DNA from: a bacterium
GTDB lineage: Bacteria > Patescibacteriota > Saccharimonadia > Saccharimonadales > UBA4665
Direction of reading: 5' to 3'
Assembly (NCBI GenBank): GCA_021846765.1
Contig: JAJZWH010000002.1
Coordinates: forward strand, 1-30,756
Length of the DNA: 30,756 bases
This document shows positions 24,599-30,756 of this stretch, in pieces (the first letter of the stretch is position 1; each line of letters opens with the position of its first letter). The position numbers were made by a program, and so were the translations under genes. Under the pieces are notes generated by a model. That model ran no database searches. It had not been told where the DNA came from and saw only the letters and a list, made by a program, of their open reading frames with translations.

Positions 24599-24676
24599 TT
24601 ACATACATTTTACTACACAAAGGTTTTTCGCAATGCACCAATTATTATATATATAATAAAATTCAGGTCATTATGT

Positions 24677-24682
24677 TATAGT
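24677..24682 (+). promoter_or_regulatory. Extended -10 of lepB, near-leaderless
   Basis: TGT-TATAGT (TGn extension, 5 of 6) ends 8 bases before the GTG start at 24691. No Shine-Dalgarno lies between. Confidence 0.45.
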
Positions 24683-24690
24683 TTATAAAC

Positions 24691-25323
24691 GTGATTAAGT
24701 TTAAACGCTCAACAACAAACGAACCAAAAGACGACAACAAAAGCTCTAGATCTAGAGAAGTTTTGTCATTTTTAGGAATAATCTTATTAGCTTTAGCTTT
24801 TGCCTTTTTAATAATTACTTTTGTTTTTAGGTCCTATTCTGTTGATGGGCCCAGTATGGAACCAACATTGCAAAACGAAAACAAACTTATTGTATGGAAA
24901 TTACCTAGAACCTGGGCAATGATCACTGGTCATCAATACGTACCAAAACGAGGTGACATTATTGTTTTCAATGAAGCCAACCTATCGGTATGTGGACAAA
25001 ATACTAGTCGTCAATTAATCAAAAGAGTTATCGGTTTACCTAACAATAAAGTAGTAATTAAAAACGGTAAAGTAATGATATACGACCATAATCATCCGCA
25101 TGGTTTTGACCCAGATCTAACACTAGGCTACAACAAAACACATTTTATTCCGTACACCACAGGCAATGAAACTATCCAACTTAACTCTCATCAATTATTT
25201 GTTCTCGGAGACAATCGAACTGTATCTTGTGACTCAAGATATTTTGGGCCAATTAACACAAGCCAAGTAATCGGTCAATTGGTACTACGCATTTTGCCAT
25301 TATCTCAAGCTCGAGCATTCTAA
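24691..25323 (+). CDS. lepB: Signal peptidase I
   Basis: 210 residues from a GTG start. It cleaves signal peptides from Sec-exported proteins on the outer face of the membrane, downstream of SecA in the same pathway. One N-terminal membrane helix (about 25-47) follows a polar Lys/Asp/Ser-rich head. The catalytic serine is S55 in VDGPSMEPTL and the general base lysine is K111 in LIKRVIGLP. The box GDNR...DSRYFG is near 170-184. Two extra-core cysteines (C101 in SVCGQN and one in VSCDSRYF) could form a disulfide. It converges with parB, with 5 bases between the stops. Confidence 0.95.
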   Translation: MIKFKRSTTNEPKDDNKSSRSREVLSFLGIILLALAFAFLIITFVFRSYSVDGPSMEPTLQNENKLIVWKLPRTWAMITGHQYVPKRGDIIVFNEANLSVCGQNTSRQLIKRVIGLPNNKVVIKNGKVMIYDHNHPHGFDPDLTLGYNKTHFIPYTTGNETIQLNSHQLFVLGDNRTVSCDSRYFGPINTSQVIGQLVLRILPLSQARAF

Positions 25324-25328
25324 ATCTA

Positions 25329-26198
25329 CTAGTCTTTAAGTTGGTTAATAATTCTTTTTAATTCTTGGTCGTTAGTAAAAACTATTTCTAATCTTCCGCC
25401 TTTAGCCATCCTCCGAATATGTACATCCGTTTTCAGCATCTTGCCTAAAAGTTTAGTCTCGGGAGTATCCATGGCTACTCTAGCTTTAGCCTCTTTTGGA
25501 TCATGATGCCCAGATTTAATACTACTAACATACCGTTCTGCCTGACGAACACTCCAACCGCCAATACAGTATTTCAATAAGGATTGCTGATGTTCTGGAT
25601 AATCTTTTAATGCTAATATGGCCCTAGCATGTCCTTCAGTGATAATTTGTTTATTCAATGCCTCTATAGCTTCAGGTGGCAAATTTAACAATCTAACTAT
25701 ATTGTTCACAGTTGAAAATGCTTTACCCAGTTTTTTACCGATTGCATCATAAGACAAACTAAACTGTTGATGTAATTTTTCAATAGATAGCGCCTGTTCT
25801 ATTGGAGACAAATCAACGCGTTGAACATTTTCAATCATGGCAACCTCTAATTGCTCTAATTCCTTCAGTGTTCTAACAATAGCCGGTATAGTGGCTAAAC
25901 CTGCAAGTTTAGCGGCTCGCCAACGTCGTTCACCGGCAATTAACTGAAATTTATCTTTGTCTTTAGTAGGAGAAACAATAATTGGCTGTAAAACTCCGTG
26001 TTTTTTAATCGAATCAGCTAATTCTTCGATACTCTTTTGGTCAAAATGACGTCTTGGCTGATTTAAATTTGGCTCGATCAGCTCAATAGATAATCTATGA
26101 ATTCTCTCCATCGATTCTTTAATAAAATCTCTATTTATTTCTTTGGGAATTAAAGCTGATAATCCGTTACCTAAACCATGTTTTTGTGTCTTTACCAT
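25329..26198 (-). CDS. parB: Chromosome partitioning protein ParB
   Basis: 289 residues from the ATG at 26198. An in-frame GTG at 26210 lies inside the -10 box and is rejected. ParB binds parS sites, spreads as a CTP-dependent clamp and works with ParA to segregate origins. The start HGLGNGLSALIP is the ParA-contacting opening. The CTP-binding boxes include GERRWRA (89-95) and ENVQRVDLSPIEQA (123-136). A helix-turn-helix lies at about 148-170 (SYDAIGKKLGKAFSTVNNIVRLL), followed by a C-terminal dimerisation region. An extended -10 TGG-TATAGT (26209-26214) 10 bases upstream gives it its own promoter. No parS consensus was spotted in the window. Confidence 0.95.
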   Translation of the reverse strand: MVKTQKHGLGNGLSALIPKEINRDFIKESMERIHRLSIELIEPNLNQPRRHFDQKSIEELADSIKKHGVLQPIIVSPTKDKDKFQLIAGERRWRAAKLAGLATIPAIVRTLKELEQLEVAMIENVQRVDLSPIEQALSIEKLHQQFSLSYDAIGKKLGKAFSTVNNIVRLLNLPPEAIEALNKQIITEGHARAILALKDYPEHQQSLLKYCIGGWSVRQAERYVSSIKSGHHDPKEAKARVAMDTPETKLLGKMLKTDVHIRRMAKGGRLEIVFTNDQELKRIINQLKD

Positions 26199-26418
26199 GT
26201 TAATGATCACTATACCATAATGACCTACGCTTTGTCTGGCAAGATTAATATTTCTAAGTTATTAATGCGTAAATTAGGAATAAAATATGCAATAAATCAT
26301 TATTATATAGTAAATTATTGGAAAATAATGTTTTGCATAAAGCCTAATGCAGTCATATCAACATTCTGTCGCAAATTGCTCAATAACACTAGAAATGTAT
26401 TCCAGTATGGTTTAGTTT
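26199..26418. other. Intergenic stretch between the 127-aa gene and parB
   Basis: No convincing gene. An open plus-strand frame crosses it but has biased, non-protein-like composition. A TGCATAAAGCCTAATGCA inverted pair near 26335-26352 and the parB promoter (26209-26217) are the only structures seen. Confidence 0.45.
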
Positions 26419-26802
26419 TTAAACATTGGATATATCGGTTTTATTCAAATTCTTGGGATACTCAGGCGCTGTAACGAATTTCTCAACCACAAAATATTTA
26501 GGCGACTTAATGACTACCTTTTCTAATGAGCTAACTTCATGTCCCGGCACTACTACAAAACGAGCTCTGTTATGATGAATCTTCAGATATTCATCAAGTT
26601 TAACTGGAATACGTAATCTACAATTCTCATCTGAACATTCACAATAAAAATTCAGGGATAGCTCATTAGTATCGGGTGCAGCGTCCCCTTCAAAAGCCGC
26701 TAAATCATCTAATGCTGCTAGGCCTTTAGCGACATTTTCATTATGTTGACGAAAGATTGCCTCGTTTTCGACCAAACGGCGTATCGATAACTTATTGCTC
26801 AT
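26419..26802 (-). CDS. Unknown Cys/His protein encoded between parA and parB
   Basis: 127 residues. The N-terminal third is helical and charged (RRLVENEAIFRQHNENVAKG). The core starts with FYCECSDENCRLRIPV (C54, C56, C61) and continues EYLKIHHNRARFVVVPGHE (H89), then VVIKSPKYFVVEK. I recall similar small hypothetical proteins (helix with ENE-x-FR-x-N-E, then C-x-C-x4-C, then RF-x-V-x-PGHE) in Actinobacteria, with no assigned function. C54, C56, C61 and H89 form a plausible zinc site. TATACT (26810-26815) ends 7 bases before the ATG and no Shine-Dalgarno is seen. Its position inside the par locus hints at a segregation or origin-linked role, but this is inference. Confidence 0.8.
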   Translation of the reverse strand: MSNKLSIRRLVENEAIFRQHNENVAKGLAALDDLAAFEGDAAPDTNELSLNFYCECSDENCRLRIPVKLDEYLKIHHNRARFVVVPGHEVSSLEKVVIKSPKYFVVEKFVTAPEYPKNLNKTDISNV

Positions 26803-26809
26803 AACTTTA

Positions 26810-26815
26810 AGTATA
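26810..26815 (-). promoter_or_regulatory. -10 box of the 127-aa gene, leaderless spacing
   Basis: TATACT (5 of 6) on the minus strand ends 7 bases before the ATG. The 151-base gap after parA also contains a 7-bp inverted repeat ACAATAA...TTATTGT near 26891-26912. Confidence 0.4.
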
Positions 26816-26953
26816 TAGCATTAGCAAAGCACTTATAATAATTATCTAGAAATTATAAATTGGCAATCAAAAAATAAAATCTTAAGACATCACAATAATC
26901 TAAATGTTATTGTTATATTGTTAACAGTACTAGCTGAAAAATTCTGGGAATAT

Positions 26954-27718
26954 CTATAGAAGTGTTGATAGTCTTCGTTGAACTTCTTTGGCTAGTTGAC
27001 GATATGCTCTCGCACCTTTGCTCCATTTATCATAATTATTAATAGTTTTACCATGAGACGGGGCTTCGGCTAAACGAACGTTTCTCGGTATAAGAGTTGT
27101 AAAAACTTTATCCCCAAAATAATTTAATACTTCAGTTTTAACTTGTTCTGATAAACTAGTGCGACTATCGTACATTGTTAATAACACACCAAGTAAATCA
27201 AGGTCTGGATTTAAACCATTTCGCACTAACTGAATGACTTCTAGTAATTGACTTAACCCTTCTAGTGCATAATATTCTGTCTGGACCGGTATTAAAACCC
27301 CGTCAGCAGCAGTTAAAGCATTAACCGTCAACAAGCTCAATGCAGGAGGACAGTCAATTATTATGTAGTCATAATTACTATATTGTAATCCTTGCCTTAA
27401 CTTATACTCTCGATCTTTATATTGCGCTAATTGAAGTTCAAGGGTAGCTAGAGATTGTTCGGTAGGAATTAAATAAATGCCTTCTTGAACATTTAGAATA
27501 GCTTGTTCAAGCGAGATATTACCTAAAATAAGTTCCTTAGTACCCAAATTAACATCTTGTTTATTAACACCTAGTCCACTCGTGGCATTGCCTTGAGGAT
27601 CGATATCGACCACTAAAACTCGGTATTTTAACTTAGCTAAATAAGCTGCCAGATTAACTACAGTAGTAGTTTTGCCAACGCCACCCTTTTGATTAATAAC
27701 TGCTATCGAGTAGCCCAT
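26954..27718 (-). CDS. parA: Chromosome partitioning ATPase ParA (Soj)
   Basis: 254 residues, the chromosomal Soj type without an N-terminal DNA-binding extension. The deviant Walker A KGGVGKTT is at 11-18 (signature lysine K11), followed by VVDIDPQGNATSGLG (Walker A') and IIIDCPPALSLLT (Walker B). The basic C-terminal part (ARAYRQLAKEVQRR) is expected to bind nucleoid DNA non-specifically. It forms ATP-bound dimers on DNA that ParB dissolves, pulling origins apart. A -35/-10 pair lies 28-56 bases upstream, and AGAAAG is a weak Shine-Dalgarno candidate. It is followed by the 127-aa gene and parB on the same strand. Confidence 0.96.
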   Translation of the reverse strand: MGYSIAVINQKGGVGKTTTVVNLAAYLAKLKYRVLVVDIDPQGNATSGLGVNKQDVNLGTKELILGNISLEQAILNVQEGIYLIPTEQSLATLELQLAQYKDREYKLRQGLQYSNYDYIIIDCPPALSLLTVNALTAADGVLIPVQTEYYALEGLSQLLEVIQLVRNGLNPDLDLLGVLLTMYDSRTSLSEQVKTEVLNYFGDKVFTTLIPRNVRLAEAPSHGKTINNYDKWSKGARAYRQLAKEVQRRLSTLL

Positions 27719-27745
27719 TTTCTAATTATTTCTTTCTGGTTTTGC

Positions 27746-27774
27746 ATAATATATATAACAGTATACCTTGTTAA
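27746..27774 (-). promoter_or_regulatory. parA promoter
   Basis: On the minus strand TTAACA (27769-27774, 5 of 6) and TATTAT (27746-27751, 5 of 6) are spaced by exactly 17 bases. Transcription would start near 27739, giving a leader of about 20 bases. Confidence 0.55.
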
Positions 27775-27796
27775 GATTAGCTTTTGATAAATTAAA

Positions 27797-27837
27797 GAAG
27801 TGTCTTATCTTGACTGTTCGTTTAGATAAGACACTTC
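27797..27837. repeat. Perfect 14-bp inverted repeat, possible terminator of rplU
   Basis: GAAGTGTCTTATCT (27797-27810) and AGATAAGACACTTC (27824-27837) flank a 13-base loop. On the minus strand the hairpin is followed by TTTAATTTAT, on the plus strand by ATTCATTTTT, so it could slow or stop transcription from either side. Confidence 0.6.
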
Positions 27838-27849
27838 ATTCATTTTTGT

Positions 27850-27870
27850 GACATCTTTGATGTCTTTTTT
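27850..27870 (+). terminator. Intrinsic terminator on the plus strand
   Basis: GACATC-TTT-GATGTC followed directly by six T residues. The arrangement works only for plus-strand transcription, yet no plus-strand gene lies immediately to the left; parA there is on the minus strand. Confidence 0.55.
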
Positions 27871-27920
27871 AGTTGGATTTTTAGTCTCTCGGTTTTTATT
27901 TATGACTTATTTTATTATTT

Positions 27921-27981
27921 TAACCAATTTTTGTTGGTTAGGACTGGTGCGAGTCTCCCAAGGCCTGGGACCATCCAATCC
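27921..27981 (-). ncRNA. Candidate structured RNA, two abutting hairpins
   Basis: One hairpin has arms TAACCAA (27921-27927) and TTGGTTA (27934-27940). It abuts a GC-rich element whose outer arms are 27941-27947 and 27975-27981 and whose inner stem is TCCCA (27956-27960) with TGGGA (27966-27970) around a 5-base loop, separated by an uneven internal loop. The outer stem has a G-U pair on minus-strand RNA but a C-A mismatch on plus-strand RNA, so minus is preferred. No known family recognised. Confidence 0.3.
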
Positions 27982-28165
27982 TATGATTTAAGTATCTACC
28001 TTTATATAGGGGTAATCAAGACTTTTTTGAATAATTTTTATATGCATAGTAGTTAGCAAAAAATGTATTTTTTTTGCTTCTTTTTGTAGATTTTATTGCT
28101 ATATAAACAATTTTATCGGTATTTTAGGCTATTGTTTAGGTAGTAAAATATACTATACCATTAAG

Positions 28166-28196
28166 TTATATAGTTGTGTTAGATACAACTATATAA
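28166..28196. repeat. 12-bp inverted repeat
   Basis: TTATATAGTTGT (28166-28177) and ACAACTATATAA (28185-28196) around a 7-base loop. On the minus strand a T-run precedes rather than follows the hairpin, so it is not a standard terminator. Confidence 0.5.
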
Positions 28197-28210
28197 AAAA
28201 GGTCATTTAG

Positions 28211-28219
28211 TTATCCACA
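28211..28219 (+). promoter_or_regulatory. Perfect DnaA box
   Basis: TTATCCACA, the high-affinity DnaA consensus, 14 bases right of the 12-bp inverted repeat and close to the rplU stop. Only this one copy was spotted in the region, so a functional role is uncertain. Confidence 0.4.
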
Positions 28220-28250
28220 ATCTAAAATTTTACTTTTTTTAAAACAACGC

Positions 28251-28556
28251 TTAACTTATACTAACAATTTTTAAGACACTCATATGTTGACGATGTCCTC
28301 GAACAGTATGAACCCGTTTTTTAGCTTTATAACGTATAGAAGTGGTTTTATCGGCCATTTTATCTGCTTCAATGATCGATGCAGTTACCTTAACTCCTTT
28401 AACTTGTGGTTTTCCAATAGATATTTTCTTATCATCAATGACTAACAGTGGGGTAAATTCAACCGTCTTTCCCTCTTTGAGCTTTTCTACTGTTAATATA
28501 TCACCCTCAGAAACTATATATTGCTTGGAACCAGTTCTAATAACCGCTTTTTTCAT
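28251..28556 (-). CDS. rplU: Large ribosomal subunit protein bL21
   Basis: 101 residues, normal bL21 length. Family features are AVIRTGSKQYIVSEGDILTVEKL at the N-terminus and the closing TSIRYKAKKRVHTVRGHRQHMSVLKI, the 23S-contacting basic region. bL21 binds 23S RNA near bL20. In most bacteria rpmA (bL27) follows directly; here a long non-coding region does. AAGGTAAATAGATAA before the ATG is a Shine-Dalgarno with long spacing (about 11). A well-formed promoter gives a leader of about 26 bases. The gene lies 195 bases downstream of ileS. Confidence 0.97.
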   Translation of the reverse strand: MKKAVIRTGSKQYIVSEGDILTVEKLKEGKTVEFTPLLVIDDKKISIGKPQVKGVKVTASIIEADKMADKTTSIRYKAKKRVHTVRGHRQHMSVLKIVSIS

Positions 28557-28588
28557 TTATCTATTTACCTTATTATAATTATTAGCTT

Positions 28589-28617
28589 ATTTTACCAGAG
28601 ATAGTTTAATTGGTCAA
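28589..28617 (-). promoter_or_regulatory. rplU promoter
   Basis: TTGACC (28612-28617, 5 of 6), a 17-base spacer and TAAAAT (28589-28594, 5 of 6) with a TGG extension on the minus strand. This is the closest match to a sigma-70 promoter in the window. A second TATAAT nearer the gene (around 28573) could also contribute. Confidence 0.65.
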
Positions 28618-28751
28618 AGATCATGTATTTACTTTAACCAATGCTCAACTTATTAATTTTAAAACTATTATTTCTTTGGATTAAATTAAATATATAAATA
28701 TATTTTATAGTCTACCTATTTTGTCCAACTAAGTTTATACTTAAAATTTAT

Positions 28752-30756
28752 CTAGGCTTTTTGGAGTTTGATACCCAGTTCCGCTGTTTCAATCATTACA
28801 ACAGTACCGAAAGCATCGCTTAGCTCTGATTGGTTAAACTTGGTGGCTAGGGTTTCTTTTTTAATTAATTCTTGAAGTTGAATATTTTTTAAAACACTAC
28901 TTAAGTCATTATTATTACTGGCTAGTTGTAATTCAATTCGATCATCAACATTTAGTCCAGAAATCTTTCTAGCATTTTGAACATTACGGATTATTTCTCT
29001 AGCTAAACCTTCTTGTTTAAGCTCTTCAGTAATTCTTAGGTCGATTACAGCAATAAGCTCTCTTTGTATTTTGGATGTTTTGATGTCTAGATTAACTTGC
29101 TTAACATTAAGTTCATCGGCTATGATATTTTTTAAATCTTCATTTATTATATTTGTAGGATCTACAACACTTACTGACCTTAGAGGCTGCCTAACTTTAA
29201 TGCCCGCTTCAGCTCGCTGTCTTAGGCCTTCATTGATTATTTCTCGAGCATAGGCCATGCTTTTTATTAAATTTTGATCAATTAAGCCGACCTTTGGCCA
29301 ATCTAATAAATGGACGCTATCCCCTCCGGTTAATAAGCGATATAACTCTTCACTTAAAAAAGGTGTAAATGGAGCTAATAGGATACTCAATTGAACTAAA
29401 ACATAATGAAGTGTAGCGTAAGCCTGGTTTTTATCTTGATCGTTTTCTGTTTTCCAGAATCTTTTACGTGACCTTCGTACATACCAATTAGAAGCATCAT
29501 CGATAAAAGGCATTACTTCCTTTAGAGCACTTGGAATATCGTAGGCTTGCATATATTTATCAATTGAATTATTTAGTTGATGAGTTCTTGAGATTATCCA
29601 TCGATCAAGTAAATTATCTGAATGAAGGTAATCGTCTGATTCAGCCTGCCATTGCCAATTATCTACATCAGCATACAAACTAAAGAAATCATAAATGTTC
29701 CAGATCATCGCTAACTTACGATTAGTATCGGCTACTTCTTTATCTGTTAAAATAAAATCTTCAGCATTTAAAACCGGAGAACTTAATAATAGAAAACGTA
29801 GCGCGTCAGCACTATAATTATCCATTAATATATTAGGGTCAGTATAGTTTCCATAACTTTTACTCATCTTGCGGCCATCATTGCCGGCTAAAGTACCAGT
29901 TACAATAACATTTTTAAATGAATGGGTATTAAACAAGCCCACCCCCAAAGCATGAACATAGTAAAACCATGCTCTAACTTGGCCTACATATTCAGCTATG
30001 AAATCACCAGGAAAATTTTGTTCAAACTTTTCTCTATTTTCAAAAGGATAATGAAACTGGGCAAAAGGCATACTACCGCTTTCAAACCAACAATCTAATA
30101 CCTTATCTATGCGTTTATATTCAACTCCATCTATTGTAAAAGTAATATCGTCGACCCATGGACGATGATAATCTTCTAGTTCAACTCCTGACAACTCTTT
30201 CAACTCAGCATAACTACCAACTACTTTAATATGTTCTTGACCTTGCTGATCAATCCCTTTCCAGACAGGCATCGCCGTAGCCCAAAATCTATCTCGACTA
30301 ATATTCCAATCTGGTGCACTAGATACAGTTTTGGCAAACCTACCGTATTTTATATGCTCGGGAAACCAATGAATATTTTTATTAAGATCTAACATTTCTT
30401 GACGTTGATCATCAATATCCATAAACCAACTCGGGTGAGCTCTATATATTAATTTAGTATCGCATCGATGGCAGTGTGGATATTGATGCTTAATGTATTC
30501 AATTTTCCAGATCACATCCCGATCATGTAAGGTTTTAGCTATGGTTTTATTAACATCCCAAATCTGCTCACCTTTCCACTCTCCACTGGTATATATCCCG
30601 TAATCATCTAAGTTTGCCTTAACTGGTATAGAATTTTTCTTAGCCAATTCCCAGTCCTCTTCACCGTATGCTGGAGCTAAATGAACAATACCCGTACCAT
30701 CATTGACTGTTACGTAGTCTGCATGCCAAATTTTATGAGCATTTAATCCTTGCCTT
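28752..30756 (-). CDS. ileS: Isoleucyl-tRNA synthetase, N-terminus beyond the window
   Basis: About 668 C-terminal residues of an enzyme normally ~950-1050 long. The frame is open through the right edge; a TTG at 30647 is not the start. The first visible part is in the CP1 editing domain (DGTGIVHLAPAYGEEDW). YPHCHRCDTKLIYRAHPSWF and WNISRDRFW follow, then the class I KMSKS loop (GRKMSKSYGN, codons at 29856-29870) and the anticodon-binding helical domain (SNWYVRRSRKRFW). The C-terminal region includes LRITEELKQEGLAREIIRNV, typical of the eukaryote-like IleRS type 2, which lacks the C-terminal zinc finger of type 1 and is associated with natural mupirocin tolerance. The HIGH motif lies outside. 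It charges tRNA-Ile and edits Val-tRNA-Ile. Confidence 0.96.
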   Translation of the reverse strand, partial: RQGLNAHKIWHADYVTVNDGTGIVHLAPAYGEEDWELAKKNSIPVKANLDDYGIYTSGEWKGEQIWDVNKTIAKTLHDRDVIWKIEYIKHQYPHCHRCDTKLIYRAHPSWFMDIDDQRQEMLDLNKNIHWFPEHIKYGRFAKTVSSAPDWNISRDRFWATAMPVWKGIDQQGQEHIKVVGSYAELKELSGVELEDYHRPWVDDITFTIDGVEYKRIDKVLDCWFESGSMPFAQFHYPFENREKFEQNFPGDFIAEYVGQVRAWFYYVHALGVGLFNTHSFKNVIVTGTLAGNDGRKMSKSYGNYTDPNILMDNYSADALRFLLLSSPVLNAEDFILTDKEVADTNRKLAMIWNIYDFFSLYADVDNWQWQAESDDYLHSDNLLDRWIISRTHQLNNSIDKYMQAYDIPSALKEVMPFIDDASNWYVRRSRKRFWKTENDQDKNQAYATLHYVLVQLSILLAPFTPFLSEELYRLLTGGDSVHLLDWPKVGLIDQNLIKSMAYAREIINEGLRQRAEAGIKVRQPLRSVSVVDPTNIINEDLKNIIADELNVKQVNLDIKTSKIQRELIAVIDLRITEELKQEGLAREIIRNVQNARKISGLNVDDRIELQLASNNNDLSSVLKNIQLQELIKKETLATKFNQSELSDAFGTVVMIETAELGIKLQKA

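Larger units (their letters stand above)
27719..28250. other. Hairpin-rich non-coding region between parA and rplU
   Basis: No open frame of note in 532 bases, the longest gene-free stretch here. It holds the parA promoter, a 14-bp perfect inverted repeat, a plus-strand intrinsic terminator, an AT hairpin abutting a GC-rich foldable element, T-rich tracts (about 28066-28090), a 12-bp hairpin and a perfect DnaA box. Possible explanations are one or more small RNAs, a regulatory 3' region of rplU, or an origin-proximal segment. Confidence 0.6.

Noticed and set aside
26178..26474. 98-codon plus-strand open frame between the 127-aa gene and parB
   Set aside because: Overlaps the ends of two well-supported genes, is rich in Tyr, Ile, Asn and Lys as expected of translated AT-rich spacer, and has no ribosome-binding site or recognisable motif.
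28752..30647. ileS starting at 30647
   Set aside because: The codon there is an internal TTG (Leu in EDWELAK); the frame is open and IleRS-like through the window edge, so the gene is cut by the window, not short.

Overview
The window reads as a core-genome segment of a small, AT-rich bacterium of the candidate phyla radiation (Patescibacteria). Candidatus Saccharibacteria is the best guess. This is inferred from gene order, compact spacing, type B bL31, stripped housekeeping clusters and several short protein forms, not from any database search. Both release factors are present (RF1 for UAA/UAG, RF2 for UAA/UGA) and at least one gene ends in UGA. UGA is therefore a stop here, which argues against the recoded Absconditabacteria/Gracilibacteria.

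Layout. Transcription is mostly on the minus strand. From the right edge leftward: ileS (cut by the edge), rplU, a 532-base non-coding stretch rich in hairpins with one perfect DnaA box, then parA, a 127-aa cysteine protein, and parB. lepB (+) converges on parB. A membrane protein and htrA (-) follow, with htrA overlapping tail-to-tail with the plus-strand group rpmE-prfA-prmC. Next is a long minus-strand translation/protease run: rpsB-tsf-frr-rseP-CPBP protease-proS-greA-lysS-zincin. An ABC ATPase/permease pair and a HAD phosphatase come next, then a PD-(D/E)XK nuclease with serS and raiA, then secA-M16 peptidase-prfB. The left end holds an accessory-looking interval (a tail-anchored unknown protein, a decayed ORF, a GC-rich foldable element) and the first 24 codons of ftsE.

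How the genes fit together. Most serve translation (two ribosomal proteins in a near-complete initiation-to-recycling set with EF-Ts, RF1, RF2, PrmC, RRF and four aminoacyl-tRNA synthetases), export and envelope quality control (SecA, signal peptidase I, HtrA, RseP-like site-2 protease, CPBP protease), and chromosome partition (ParA/ParB).

Less expected points: (1) many first-in-operon genes have a -10-like hexamer only 5-8 bases before the start codon, suggesting leaderless mRNAs, while operon-internal genes often carry Shine-Dalgarno motifs; (2) two GC-rich, foldable islands in AT-rich intergenic DNA; (3) a conserved-looking Cys/His protein between parA and parB; (4) a RecB-like nuclease with a paired 2+2 cysteine arrangement suggesting a metal cluster; (5) a prfB-ftsE junction that carries inserted and decayed material. 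No CRISPR array, insertion sequence, tRNA or rRNA gene was recognised.
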